Part shown: in pieces, positions 33,713 through 41,420 of the stretch
Layout: each line of letters opens with the position of its first letter
Numbering within the stretch: position 1 is the first letter of the stretch
DNA from: Lachnospiraceae bacterium
Lineage (GTDB): Bacteria > Bacillota > Clostridia > Lachnospirales > Lachnospiraceae
Direction: 5' to 3'
Length of the DNA: 64,000 bases
NCBI GenBank assembly: GCA_017399685.1
Contig: JAFQBM010000040.1
Coordinates: 124,001-188,000 of the forward strand
Made by a program: the position numbers and the translations under genes
The notes under the pieces: generated by a model
Seen by the model: only the letters and a program-made list of their open reading frames with translations
Database searches by the model: none
What the model was told of the DNA's origin: nothing

Positions 33713-34437
33713 ATACTCCATACCACTGATAACTAGAAATATAGTTATAATCAGTCTACCCAAAGTCTATTATAACATTTCTAGTTATCAAAATCAATCC
33801 CAAACTGGAAAAAATAACAATTTAATGAAAGTTAGGTACTGTTATAATTCCTAGAATCATAGCAAAAGACTAGTAAGTAATTACTTTGTTGCTACTGGAT
33901 TATCTCATAGAGTTCCCAGTATACAAATTTAATAGAAAAGTTATAAGGTTTGATAGAAAAAACCTATGAGGACGGCTTCGACTACACTATGAAAAAGTGT
34001 GTATGCCCTAGAACTAGTAATTCTTGCATAGCATATAAACTATGTGCCTTTACCCTCCTGTATCTATAGGGGGAAGATGTCAGAAAAGACATAAACTAAC
34101 GACTCTAAAATTAGTCTATATTCTAGGCGTGGAAATTTTTTTAGGGTACGAGTGCTAAGGTAAGGTGTAAACCCTTAGATTAAATTAAAATCATAACCGA
34201 TAAACCACGGTTATTTCTTTTGAATTCAATAACCAAACTTATAGAAAGAAGAAATAAAAAGAATAATACTTTTATAAAGTAGACGAGTAACAAGGTAACA
34301 CTTGCCGAAAAGTGAATTGATAGGGTAATGCCTATAATTTACTTTTATTCTACTTTGTAAAAGTCCCTTATTTGGGTTTTGCATAAGTCAATGGACAGAC
34401 ACCAGGAGTGCAATACGCAACCAGTCTGTCCATTTTT
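33713..34437 (+). ncRNA. Candidate structured RNA in the hub
   Basis: About 720 nt without a gene, probably transcribed from the operator promoters. Folds include CTGAT/ATCAG with AACTA/TAGTT (33727-33755), ACACT/AGTGT, a 16-bp helix at 34268-34283 with 34349-34364 (one G-U) enclosing CACTT/AAGTG and ATAGG/CCTAT hairpins, and AACCG/CGGTT near 34200. It ends in the terminator at 34390-34437. Density of stems recalls large phage RNAs (ROOL or GOLLD); the family is untested. Confidence 0.55.
34390..34437 (+). terminator. Strong intrinsic terminator
   Basis: AATGGACAGAC (34390-34400) pairs perfectly with GTCTGTCCATT (34424-34434) followed by TTT. The 23-base loop is long. It ends the hub transcript. 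Confidence 0.8.
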
Positions 34438-34442
34438 CAGTG

Positions 34443-34534
34443 CATACAAGTTAAAATTCCAAATTCCCAGCCGTAAAAATCCTATGTGTTGGTGTTGGGG
34501 CGAATATAGGTGGATAAAGGATGAAACTTGTATG
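34443..34534 (+). promoter_or_regulatory. Structured 5' leader of the first right-arm gene
   Basis: CATACAAGTT (34443-34452) pairs with AACTTGTATG (34525-34534), with ATCCTAT/ATAGG inside. It lies about 100 bp before the coiled-coil gene, so it may be a leader regulating that gene. Confidence 0.45.
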
Positions 34535-34638
34535 TAGTGAAAAGTCAATAAGGACTTTTATAACTAACAAACAATAATTTTAAAATCATACACAATTAGT
34601 ATGTCGGTGGAGATAGCATCAAGAGCCGAGGAGGATTC

Positions 34639-35481
34639 ATGACAACTTTAAACATCAACTTTTATGCAGAAACTATCAATGAAGAATCAAAGAAAGAATT
34701 TATGCTAGCAGTAGAACACGAAACAACTAGCATGATGATTCAACTAACAGAAGACGCAATCTCACGGTTAGAGAAAAAAATAAAGTCTTTAAAAAATAAG
34801 ATTGATGAAGATGAAGACGATGATAACTACACTCTAACTAGACAACTAGATTCTGAAGTAGCAAAGCTGGAAAAAGAACGAGCTACTAAAGAAACATTAG
34901 AAGAAAAACTAGCAGACACACTAGAAGTCTACACAAAAGTAGTAGATACTATGTCTGTAAAAAATGAGAATGGTTTCGGGAACAACAAGGATGTAGTGCG
35001 TACTGTTCTCAGGGTATTAGCTTCATGGGATAACTCTAAGCTGGTAAAATACGCAATTATTCCAGCTTTCAAAAGTCCAGCGTTATATGAAGCACTCGAA
35101 ACAATCCATATTAATAGTAAGGCAAACGAAAATGGCGAGCTTTCTATGACAAACGATGTAAAGGACGCATACAAGAAGGCTAGTAGCGAGCTGGAATCTA
35201 TCATCAAGAATACTTTTTCCTTGCCTTTTGAAACTGTTTACACCAGCAAAACACGTGTAAAAATCAACGCAGACGACAAGAAACTTTTGAACGACTGCTA
35301 TATTAAGGGGTTTAGCAACAAATTTGATACAGATAAAAAAGGTGTTGTAACATTTAAGGAACGCAAAATCAATACACTTGTAAAAGAAAAGAAGAATCGT
35401 AAGACAGGTGAAGTATCTTACGATTATTCTGGACTTGCCAGCACTATTAGTAACATTGTTATCAAACACTACTTTGCATAG
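34639..35481 (+). CDS. Coiled-coil phage protein, first gene of the right arm
   Basis: 280 residues; GAGGAGG precedes the ATG. Residues 30-100 are a long charged coiled coil (ISRLEKKIKSLKNKIDEDEDDD, then KLEKERATKETLEEKL). The rest is globular with TSKTRVKINADDKKLL and a basic C-terminus. No family recognised. Position after the hub suggests an early, abundantly made protein; codon use is more GC-balanced than neighbours. Confidence 0.7.
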   Translation: MTTLNINFYAETINEESKKEFMLAVEHETTSMMIQLTEDAISRLEKKIKSLKNKIDEDEDDDNYTLTRQLDSEVAKLEKERATKETLEEKLADTLEVYTKVVDTMSVKNENGFGNNKDVVRTVLRVLASWDNSKLVKYAIIPAFKSPALYEALETIHINSKANENGELSMTNDVKDAYKKASSELESIIKNTFSLPFETVYTSKTRVKINADDKKLLNDCYIKGFSNKFDTDKKGVVTFKERKINTLVKEKKNRKTGEVSYDYSGLASTISNIVIKHYFA

Positions 35482-35522
35482 TAGGGGAACTATGATATGA
35501 TACAAGGAAGGAGGTGAGGTTT

Positions 35523-35699
35523 GTGAACGAAAAGACATTACACGCTTTTGAACGCAATATGAATGCACTTAATGATAATATGAATTTCATTAAGGAAAAC
35601 ACATCGGAAAAAGAAGTAGTAAAAGCAAAATTTGATAGCATTAGAATTTTGATTGATTATTGTGAAGAATTAGCACTTGGTAACGCAAAAGTAGATTAA
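35523..35699 (+). CDS. Small helical protein (58 aa)
   Basis: GTG start eight bases after AGGAGG. MNEKTLHAFERNMNALNDNM continues as one amphipathic helix. Directly follows the coiled-coil gene and precedes a terminator, so the two are probably co-expressed. Confidence 0.6.
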   Translation: MNEKTLHAFERNMNALNDNMNFIKENTSEKEVVKAKFDSIRILIDYCEELALGNAKVD

Positions 35700-35717
35700 T
35701 AAATAGCGTACAGTTAG

Positions 35718-35745
35718 AAGGACAGGGCGAAAACTCTGTCCTTTT
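35718..35745 (+). terminator. Intrinsic terminator
   Basis: AAGGACAG (35718-35725) with CTGTCCTT (35736-35743) and a T-run. Confidence 0.75.
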
Positions 35746-35783
35746 GTAGTGTACACTATTGTACTAGAAATGGAGGAATTATC

Positions 35784-35927
35784 ATGAGAATGAAAATGTA
35801 TAAATATGAATTATGCTCTATTAATAAAGTAGAAAAATGCGAATGGAGTAGTTATGCTTACTATTCAATAGGTGAAACTATTTCTTTATCTGGACAGAAA
35901 TATATTGTTACAAAAGTCATTATGTAG
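35784..35927 (+). CDS. Small hypothetical protein (47 aa)
   Basis: GGAGGAATTATC before ATG; MRMKMYKYELCSINKVEKC and a beta-rich end (GETISLSGQKYIVTKVIM). Unrecognised. Confidence 0.55.
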   Translation: MRMKMYKYELCSINKVEKCEWSSYAYYSIGETISLSGQKYIVTKVIM

Positions 35928-35951
35928 TTAAAGGAAAGTGAGGTATAAACT

Positions 35952-36350
35952 ATGCAATTATCACGTACATTAGGTGGATGCTGTAACCTTGTAAACGGAA
36001 AAGAATTTCCTACAAATTCAATTATATTGTATCTTGATAACAAGACAGTTTTAGTTTGCACAAATTTTCATCAATCACGCAAGAAACCACTACAGGTACA
36101 TTGTTATATCCCAACAGAAAAGAAGTGGGTAATCACGTTCTTAAAGGGAGACTATAAGGAAATTATGTGGGACTACTATCGAAAATGTGAACGCAAACGG
36201 AGAGGGCGAAAAGAAAATTACACCCAAATGATGCGTCACGATAGAAGACATAAATCTGGTGGAGGTGGTTCACGGATTTATAATGAAACTGTAACAGATT
36301 ATGAGTGTGCAAAGAATCCGTTGCACGATTTTAGAAGGGTTTATAATTGA
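35952..36350 (+). CDS. Basic hypothetical protein (132 aa)
   Basis: Begins MQLSRTLGGCCNLVNGKEF; the C-terminal half is very basic (KCERKRRGRKENYTQMMRH) with a GGGGS linker, suggesting nucleic-acid binding. Just upstream of the third operator promoter. No family named. Confidence 0.6.
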   Translation: MQLSRTLGGCCNLVNGKEFPTNSIILYLDNKTVLVCTNFHQSRKKPLQVHCYIPTEKKWVITFLKGDYKEIMWDYYRKCERKRRGRKENYTQMMRHDRRHKSGGGGSRIYNETVTDYECAKNPLHDFRRVYN

Positions 36351-36375
36351 CAATCACAATTTATTGTGATACGAT
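36347..36375 (+). promoter_or_regulatory. Promoter with palindromic operator, copy 3
   Basis: TTGACA (36347-36352), 17 bp and TACGAT (36370-36375), with spacer ATCACAATTTATTGTGAT (36353-36370), the most symmetric of three related operators. It drives the HTH gene that follows, which may be the repressor. Confidence 0.8.
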
Positions 36376-36408
36376 GGAGGTGATTTATCTGAAACGGAGG
36401 TAGATAGA

Positions 36409-36678
36409 ATGATAGTGTTTTATAAATTAGCAAATATTCTTAAAGAAAGAGAAATGCAATGGAAAGATTTATGTAACGCAGGTATTAGTGTCAATATGCC
36501 AGCAAGATTTTCACAAAATAGACCCGTAAACACCGAAACCATAGACAAAGTATGTACATATCTCAAAGTACAACCAGGCGACATTATGGAATGGGTCGAG
36601 GATGAAAACGAACTAAAAAAAAGGGAACTGCAATCCCAAATCGAGGCATTACAAAAACAATTAAACGAACTAAACTAA
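36409..36678 (+). CDS. Cro/CI-type helix-turn-helix regulator
   Basis: 89 residues. The HTH domain covers about 5-66: WKDLCNAGISVNMPARFSQ, then TIDKVCTYLKVQPGDIMEWV, the end typical of YozG/Cro-like regulators. A short coiled coil (LQSQIEALQKQLNELN) follows for dimerisation. CGGAGGT precedes the ATG. Transcribed from an operator of the type also found in the hub, so it is the best candidate for a regulator controlling itself and the hub. Confidence 0.82.
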   Translation: MIVFYKLANILKEREMQWKDLCNAGISVNMPARFSQNRPVNTETIDKVCTYLKVQPGDIMEWVEDENELKKRELQSQIEALQKQLNELN

Positions 36679-36683
36679 CCCAA

Positions 36684-36715
36684 AGCATCTAAGCGAAAGC
36701 GAGGGTGCTATTTTT
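36684..36715 (+). terminator. Intrinsic terminator
   Basis: AGCATC (36684-36689) with GGTGCT (36704-36709), inner GCGAAAGC, then ATTTTTA. Confidence 0.65.
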
Positions 36716-36718
36716 ATA

Positions 36719-36747
36719 TTGACAATATAGGATATATCCTATATAAT
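36719..36747 (+). promoter_or_regulatory. Promoter with a perfect 20-bp palindrome
   Basis: TTGACA (36719-36724), 17 bp and TATAAT (36742-36747). Positions 36725-36744 are a perfect palindrome (ATATAGGATA and its complement). The site differs from the other operators and precedes an HTH-bearing toxin/antitoxin-type pair, so autoregulation is likely. Confidence 0.8.
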
Positions 36748-36777
36748 AAAATTAGAAAAACAAAGGAGAAAACGAAA

Positions 36778-37032
36778 ATGCCAGTAATTTCAAGATTTCA
36801 CGGAATAGTAATAAAGATGTACCTTAGACAGAAAGAACATAATCCACCACATATTCATGCAATCTATGGAGAATATATAGGTATGTTCTCACTATCAGAT
36901 GGTGAAATGTTTGAGGGTGATATTCCGACCAAAGAACAGAAGCTAATCAAGACTTTTGTATTGAAATATGGAGAAGAACTGTTAAAGATGTGGGAAACGC
37001 AACAGTTTTCTACGCTGAAACCACTTGAATAA
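36778..37032 (+). CDS. DUF4160 family protein (toxin-like)
   Basis: 84 residues with the DUF4160 pattern: MPVISRFHGIVIKMY, EHNPPHIHAIYGEY (the HNPPHxH signature), GMFSLSDGEMFEGDIP and WETQQF. Usually paired with DUF2442, as here; the pair is generally taken for a toxin-antitoxin module, though its chemistry is not settled. AAAGGAG before ATG. Confidence 0.85.
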   Translation: MPVISRFHGIVIKMYLRQKEHNPPHIHAIYGEYIGMFSLSDGEMFEGDIPTKEQKLIKTFVLKYGEELLKMWETQQFSTLKPLE

Positions 37033-37050
37033 CAGAAGGGAGGGTGCAAT

Positions 37051-37536
37051 ATGACACATAAAATCAAATCAGTAAAGCCGATGGAAAATTTAACTTTACT
37101 TGTAGAGTTCCAAAACGGAACTGAAAAAACTTATGATATGCGTACTTTGTATCCTGTATTTCCACAGTTTGAAATCTTTGAAACAGATATGGAATTGTTT
37201 AATCAAGTTCAAGTTGATATGGGAGGTTATGGCATCTCATGGAATGATGATTTAGACTTGGATGCAGAGGATATATGGGAGGATGGCACTGAAGTAAATA
37301 AAAAGAAAATTGATGTTGTGGTTGAACTTGCTGAAAATTTAATAAAAGCAAGAGATATTGCAAACATCACACAAAAGGAACTAGCAGAAAGAACAGGTAT
37401 TTATCAAGCAGATATAAGCAAAATCGAGCGAGGTCTTGCAAACCCATCATTATCTACACTAAAGCGTTTAGCAGAAGGCATGGGAATGGAATTACATCTT
37501 GTATTCACACCGTTACAGGAAGAGGATGGTAGGTAA
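37051..37536 (+). CDS. DUF2442 / helix-turn-helix fusion (antitoxin-like)
   Basis: 161 residues. Residues 1-80 are DUF2442 (KSVKPMENLTLLVEFQNG, GYGISWNDDLDLDAEDIW). Residues 95-155 are an XRE helix-turn-helix (ITQKELAERTGIYQADISKIERG, split as helix-turn-helix). It should bind the 20-bp palindrome ahead of this operon and neutralise the DUF4160 partner; both are inference from paired-module behaviour. Confidence 0.88.
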   Translation: MTHKIKSVKPMENLTLLVEFQNGTEKTYDMRTLYPVFPQFEIFETDMELFNQVQVDMGGYGISWNDDLDLDAEDIWEDGTEVNKKKIDVVVELAENLIKARDIANITQKELAERTGIYQADISKIERGLANPSLSTLKRLAEGMGMELHLVFTPLQEEDGR

Positions 37537-37727
37537 TGTCATTTGTAGAAACTGAAATAAACAATTACTATGGGAATGTGATTGATTTGGAAAGTCATGC
37601 AAAAGATGGTAGATTAACAGAACCTTCAGATTGCATAAGATTTGAATGGAGAAAAATGATAGAAGAGGTTAAAAGATTAGGTAGACCTTTAACAGATGAT
37701 GAGTCAGAAAAGTTTAAAATTAAATAA
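37536..37727 (+). CDS. Small hypothetical protein of the DUF4160 operon (63 aa)
   Basis: Its ATG overlaps the previous stop by one base, so it is coupled. Acidic and helical, MSFVETEINNYYGNVIDL to ESEKFKIK. Perhaps an extra module component. Confidence 0.55.
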   Translation: MSFVETEINNYYGNVIDLESHAKDGRLTEPSDCIRFEWRKMIEEVKRLGRPLTDDESEKFKIK

Positions 37728-37741
37728 ACAACACAAACTAT

Positions 37742-37776
37742 AGCATCTTACACAAATAAAAGTAAGGTGCTATTTT
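37742..37776 (+). terminator. Intrinsic terminator
   Basis: AGCATCTTAC (37742-37751) with GTAAGGTGCT (37762-37771), then ATTTTTAT. Confidence 0.85.
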
Positions 37777-37846
37777 TATGCCCAAAAAAACGGAAATAAA
37801 GGTTAATTACCTTTATATAAAATCAAACTCAGAAGGAGGAATTATT

Positions 37847-38053
37847 ATGCAATACAAAAACAAAAATGGAGAGGTATTTGATATTTCTGTGGAGAATTCA
37901 CAAGGAGAAGCTATGGCTTTTATAAATGGAAATTACATAGCAAAAGCAAGCACAGAACCAGAGTTGGAAGAAATCCTTGACCATCTTTCACACGCAAACC
38001 CAAATACTACTATGGAATATTTAGGATTGAAAAAAGAAGAGACTGCCAATTAA
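37847..38053 (+). CDS. Small hypothetical protein (68 aa)
   Basis: The start is the ATG after AGAAGGAGG rather than an earlier in-frame ATG. MQYKNKNGEVFDISVENSQG, beta-rich then helical. Widespread small-protein style of mobile elements; no function. Confidence 0.6.
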   Translation: MQYKNKNGEVFDISVENSQGEAMAFINGNYIAKASTEPELEEILDHLSHANPNTTMEYLGLKKEETAN

Positions 38054-38061
38054 AGGCAGTC
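38041..38061. terminator. Bidirectional terminator
   Basis: GACTGCC (38041-38047) with GGCAGTC (38055-38061), between convergent genes; CTTT follows on the right. Confidence 0.65.
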
Positions 38062-38068
38062 TTCGTCT

Positions 38069-38389
38069 TTAGTCAATAGGTGTATATCCTTTACACATAT
38101 CCATTTTTACAAAAGCTTCACGTAATTCTTTGTTGTTGAGTACATCAATATCAGCCTCAATAACACCTAAATCTTGAAGAACCTTGCAAGTGGTACGCAT
38201 TGTAGTAAAGCGAGAATAGTCTGTCACGACACGAAGTATTCTTGCTATATCTGTTATGGAAACAGAATCCTTAACAGACTTGCCCTTGAAAATTTGTTCG
38301 CTCATACGATTAAAATTTTCATCTTCACATTTGCAAATTTCTTCAGAAGTAACTAAAAGTTTTTCAAGTAATTCAGTTGTTTTAATCAT
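38069..38389 (-). CDS. Hypothetical protein, only leftward gene of the right arm
   Basis: 106 residues; AAAGGAGG before the ATG. Helical and charged: MIKTTELLEKLLVTSEEI, then VSITDIARILRVVTDYSRF and VLQDLGVIEADI. The helix pattern could be a small regulator, but no family is clear. Being reversed, it is separately controlled. Confidence 0.6.
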   Translation of the reverse strand: MIKTTELLEKLLVTSEEICKCEDENFNRMSEQIFKGKSVKDSVSITDIARILRVVTDYSRFTTMRTTCKVLQDLGVIEADIDVLNNKELREAFVKMDMCKGYTPID

Positions 38390-38516
38390 AAAATACCTCC
38401 TTTATATAGGGAAATTATACATAAAATTTAAACCATTTTCAAGTTCACAAATGAATAAGTGGACTTATTTTTATACAAAAATCAAAATCAATTCAAATTA
38501 AAAGGAGAAGATAATT

Positions 38517-38672
38517 ATGTCACGAGAATTATATAACTACAAAAGGAGTGCAATACGCACCGCAAAAGAACTTTTATACCCACAATCAATAATTTCACGG
38601 TTGCAGTCTGCTACAACGGAAAACGAAATTATACGAATAATGAAAACACAAAGAGAAAGAGGTGAAATATAA
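38517..38672 (+). CDS. Small basic protein (51 aa)
   Basis: AAAGGAG before ATG; MSRELYNYKRSAIRTAKELL to MKTQRERGEI. Its stop (TAA) overlaps the next ATG, so translation is coupled to the membrane protein that follows. Confidence 0.55.
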   Translation: MSRELYNYKRSAIRTAKELLYPQSIISRLQSATTENEIIRIMKTQRERGEI

Positions 38673-38911
38673 TGTATGCAGTAAAATCAGAAGATAAATA
38701 TACACTTGAAGAAGCAAGAAACATTATTAAGAAAGAAAGGGCAAAGAAAAAAGAAGATATTCTTTACAAGATAAAACAGAAAATTATAGGACTGGTTGCA
38801 ATAGGTATATCAATAATTACGCTTGCTATGTCAGGAGATGCAACCGTTTCATTGTTTATGCTACTTTTAGGATTATACCTTATCTTCACAAAAGACAAGG
38901 CTGTTTATTAA
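38672..38911 (+). CDS. Two-helix membrane protein (79 aa)
   Basis: A basic helix (residues 15-35) precedes two membrane helices: KIIGLVAIGISIITLAMSG and VSLFMLLLGLYLIFT. The pattern KIKQK-IIGLVAIGIS...GDATVSL...LGLYLI.TK is repeated in the gene at 45755, a paralogue. Function unknown. Confidence 0.65.
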   Translation: MYAVKSEDKYTLEEARNIIKKERAKKKEDILYKIKQKIIGLVAIGISIITLAMSGDATVSLFMLLLGLYLIFTKDKAVY

Positions 38912-38928
38912 GATAAGGGAGGAATTTT

Positions 38929-39180
38929 ATGGGCTATAAATTTTTTAGTGAACTTGCAAACTACGCAAACAAAGCCTGGAAAGGCAGTTACACAGAGGAA
39001 GAAGTTCGTCAAAATGCAAAAGATTATTTTGCAGAATGGCAATATTCTCAAAAGAAAAGTAAACCAACGCAAATTATAAAAGATTTGTGCAAACTTCTAT
39101 CAGAAGACGGAAGTAAAAAGGCAAAATATTTTCGAAACGAAATTGTTAAGAATGCAAATTGGAGGAGTGATAATCATTAA
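38929..39180 (+). CDS. Hypothetical protein (83 aa)
   Basis: GGGAGG ahead of ATG. Lys-rich helical protein, MGYKFFSELANYANKAW, with NAKDYFAEWQYSQKKSK. Unrecognised. Confidence 0.55.
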   Translation: MGYKFFSELANYANKAWKGSYTEEEVRQNAKDYFAEWQYSQKKSKPTQIIKDLCKLLSEDGSKKAKYFRNEIVKNANWRSDNH

Positions 39181-39225
39181 TTATTATATGATATTGTTAA
39201 AGGATTTATAGACAAATGGAAAACA

Positions 39226-39251
39226 AACGGCTCAATGTAGCCGTTATTTTT
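39226..39251 (+). terminator. Intrinsic terminator
   Basis: AACGGCT (39226-39232) with AGCCGTT (39239-39245), then ATTTTTA. Confidence 0.8.
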
Positions 39252-39296
39252 ATACAAAAAATTAAATCAAAGCGAAAGCAGAAGGAGAAGATAATT

Positions 39297-40235
39297 ATGT
39301 GTAGAAGTTTTGAAGCAATTAGTGGAAAGAAAAATAAGGGAGATAAAGTTTTATTAGAAGGATTAACCAAAATTTATAGAGATGCAGGTTATACAGTAGC
39401 ATTGGTACAAATCCCAGTTGATATTTTAGAAATTGATACACGGTATCAAACAGAAGTGCGTACAGAAAGGGATTTGCATTATCTCACGAATAACTGGAAC
39501 GAAAATAAGTTACTTCCTTTAATCGGTGTACCACATTGGGAAGAAGGGAAAATATATCTTGTAGATGGCTATGGTCGTTGGATTGGTAGTCAGATTGTGG
39601 ATAAGGAAAAGTATGAATATTTGACAGTATTACTAATCCTTAACGCGCCAACAGATAAAGAAAAACGTCTTGAGTTTGAAGCAGAAATGTATGCGTATCA
39701 GAACAAACAAGTCGCAAAAATGACAGCTATTCAAAAGCACGGTGCGATGATTGTATTACATGATGACGCAACAATCACATTAGAGAAATTAAAGAAGAAA
39801 TATAACTTTAAATATACGGCAGAAAAAGGAAGCAGGGATGCATCCGTTCTCGGCTCATATACAGAAACACTTGCACTTTGCAAGATTGATAACGGAAAAT
39901 GTGCAGATTGGGTATTTGAAATTTGTGCAAGAGCTGGTTTTGACAGAAAGCAAAATGGATATGCAACATATATGTTTCGTGCTTTAAGAGATATTTATAG
40001 ACTTTATACAAACAACAAAGATGAAATAATGGAGTATTTTAGCTGTGAATTTCGCAAAATCGCACCAATTATGTTGAAGGCAAATTCTGTTGTAAGATAT
40101 CCAGCTTTAGATGTAAAAACAGCAGTTTCTTTATATCTGGAAGATTTACTTGTTGAAAATCTTGGGTTAGAAAGAATTAGAACAGTAGATGCGACAGGTA
40201 CAAAGTTGGTTTCAATAAAAATAATGGAAATGTAG
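39297..40235 (+). CDS. ParB/Srx-fold phage protein
   Basis: 312 residues from MCRSFEAISG after GGAGAAG. Residues 25-110 read VALVQIPVDILEIDTRYQTE, then KLLPLIGVPHWEEGKIYLVDGYGRWIGSQ, the ParB N-terminal pattern in which G-x-G/R follows a beta strand and the motif D-G-x-x-R contacts CTP or DNA. No classical ParB helix-turn-helix or ParA partner is visible. The C-terminal 180 residues are helical. Likely a DNA-binding or enzymatic ParB-like protein acting in phage regulation; not proven. Confidence 0.65.
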   Translation: MCRSFEAISGKKNKGDKVLLEGLTKIYRDAGYTVALVQIPVDILEIDTRYQTEVRTERDLHYLTNNWNENKLLPLIGVPHWEEGKIYLVDGYGRWIGSQIVDKEKYEYLTVLLILNAPTDKEKRLEFEAEMYAYQNKQVAKMTAIQKHGAMIVLHDDATITLEKLKKKYNFKYTAEKGSRDASVLGSYTETLALCKIDNGKCADWVFEICARAGFDRKQNGYATYMFRALRDIYRLYTNNKDEIMEYFSCEFRKIAPIMLKANSVVRYPALDVKTAVSLYLEDLLVENLGLERIRTVDATGTKLVSIKIMEM

Positions 40236-40322
40236 AAATAATTACATATAAAAGCTGACCTATCGGCTATACGGGGAATAAAACATACAAAACAAATCAC
40301 GAGTAGAAAGGAAGTGAAAAAT

Positions 40323-40517
40323 ATGTCAGAACGACTTACAAAACAAATGAGAGAATTTATACCAATTTTAAAAAGAAATGGTTTTATGTTAGCAAGGTCT
40401 AATGGAAGTCATTTCATATTCATTAACAGAAAGACACATAGGCACATTACTATAAACAAAAACCTTAACAGAATGGTAAGAGAAAGGCTTATTAAAGAAA
40501 ATAATTTGGAGGTATAA
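40323..40517 (+). CDS. HicA-like RNA-binding toxin
   Basis: 64 residues. MSERLTKQMREFIPILKRNG then LARSNGSHFIFINRKTHRHITI matches the HicA double-strand-RNA-binding-like fold with the catalytic His in GSHFIF. HicA cleaves mRNA and is neutralised by HicB; no HicB-like gene is adjacent. GGAAGTG ahead of the ATG. It may be an orphan, or the next gene is an unusual partner. Confidence 0.7.
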   Translation: MSERLTKQMREFIPILKRNGFMLARSNGSHFIFINRKTHRHITINKNLNRMVRERLIKENNLEV

Positions 40518-40521
40518 AAGT

Positions 40522-40893
40522 ATGGATTATAAAATCTTATTACGGAATGGAAGATATGCTTTGTTGGAAACGCAAACACAATATGTAATTGCTTGTGGAT
40601 TTAACGAAACATATCCTAAAGGACAACAGTGGGGGCATGGATATTATTATTCACATTGGAACGAAAGTGAAAACAAAAAGATTGTATGCTTACAATCAGC
40701 AATCGAACGTTTTAGGATGCTTACAGAACCAAACTATATTTCACGCTATCGGTTTGAAGAATTAGCAACGCAACTCAAAGATGGACTTATTAAGTATGAT
40801 GAAGAATCTGCAATGGAATATTTTGATGAAGTCTGCGAAATGACAGACGAAGAGAAACAATGGTTTGGAATTATAGAAGAGCCATGTCAATAA
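40522..40893 (+). CDS. Hypothetical protein following HicA-like gene (123 aa)
   Basis: Four bases after the HicA-like stop. Aromatic-rich N-terminal half (GQQWGHGYYYSHWNESE, about 36-52) and an acidic C-terminal helix (ESAMEYFDEVCEMTDEEK). Not a HicB by sight. Co-expressed with the HicA-like gene. Confidence 0.6.
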   Translation: MDYKILLRNGRYALLETQTQYVIACGFNETYPKGQQWGHGYYYSHWNESENKKIVCLQSAIERFRMLTEPNYISRYRFEELATQLKDGLIKYDEESAMEYFDEVCEMTDEEKQWFGIIEEPCQ

Positions 40894-40908
40894 TACTGAT
40901 ACAGAATG

Positions 40909-40940
40909 AGGCACAAGCGAAATGATGTGCCTTGTTTTGT
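40909..40940 (+). terminator. Intrinsic terminator
   Basis: AGGCACA (40909-40915) with TGTGCCT (40926-40932), then TGTTTTGT. Confidence 0.6.
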
Positions 40941-40977
40941 GGGTTGAGAATGGTAGAAACGAAGGGAGAAGATACTA

Positions 40978-41175
40978 ATGTATAAATATATACTGTATTA
41001 TGATGGCGGTTTCTTGTGTGACAGTTCAGAACTTAATGACGGTTATACATTTGAAACAGAAAAAGAAGCGAAACAAGAAGCAGAAACGGAAATTGATAAT
41101 AGAATATTGTATTGGGAATTGGAAGAAGTTGAGTATGACAGAGAGTTATTCAGTATAAAAATTGAGGTGGTGTAG
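40978..41175 (+). CDS. Hypothetical protein (65 aa)
   Basis: GGGAG before ATG. MYKYILYYDGGFLCDSSELN, acidic with a helix of Glu/Lys. Two bases before the next ATG. Small-protein cluster member. Confidence 0.55.
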   Translation: MYKYILYYDGGFLCDSSELNDGYTFETEKEAKQEAETEIDNRILYWELEEVEYDRELFSIKIEVV

Positions 41176-41177
41176 AT

Positions 41178-41411
41178 ATGCAAAGAGATAAAGAAATGAT
41201 AATCAGAATTCCAAAGGAAAGAGAAGAAAACTTTCGGTTGTTTATTGTGTTGCATGGTGGACAGATTGTAGATTCAGATGATATAAAGCATCTGGAAATC
41301 TACAGGGAAGACTATAAACCTTTACAGTTCAATGAGATGTTATCTTCACTTGGTCTGAATAATGATGAAGTGGGCGAAGCATTTATGATAAGTGGAACTG
41401 TGAAATTATAA
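41178..41411 (+). CDS. Hypothetical protein (77 aa)
   Basis: GAGGTGGTG upstream of ATG. MQRDKEMIIRIPKEREENF with beta-alpha alternation and FMISGTVKL end. Unrecognised. Confidence 0.55.
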   Translation: MQRDKEMIIRIPKEREENFRLFIVLHGGQIVDSDDIKHLEIYREDYKPLQFNEMLSSLGLNNDEVGEAFMISGTVKL

Positions 41412-41420
41412 TGAGAGGAG

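Noticed and set aside
38453-38472. AATAAG/CTTATT hairpin as a terminator
   Set aside because: Short AT-only stem with no gene directly upstream in that direction.
34405-38556. A 16-base match (AGGAGTGCAATACGCA) between the terminator loop at about 34405 and the small gene at about 38541
   Set aside because: Same sense, not complementary, and one such match is not unlikely in 64 kb; no further similarity flanks it.
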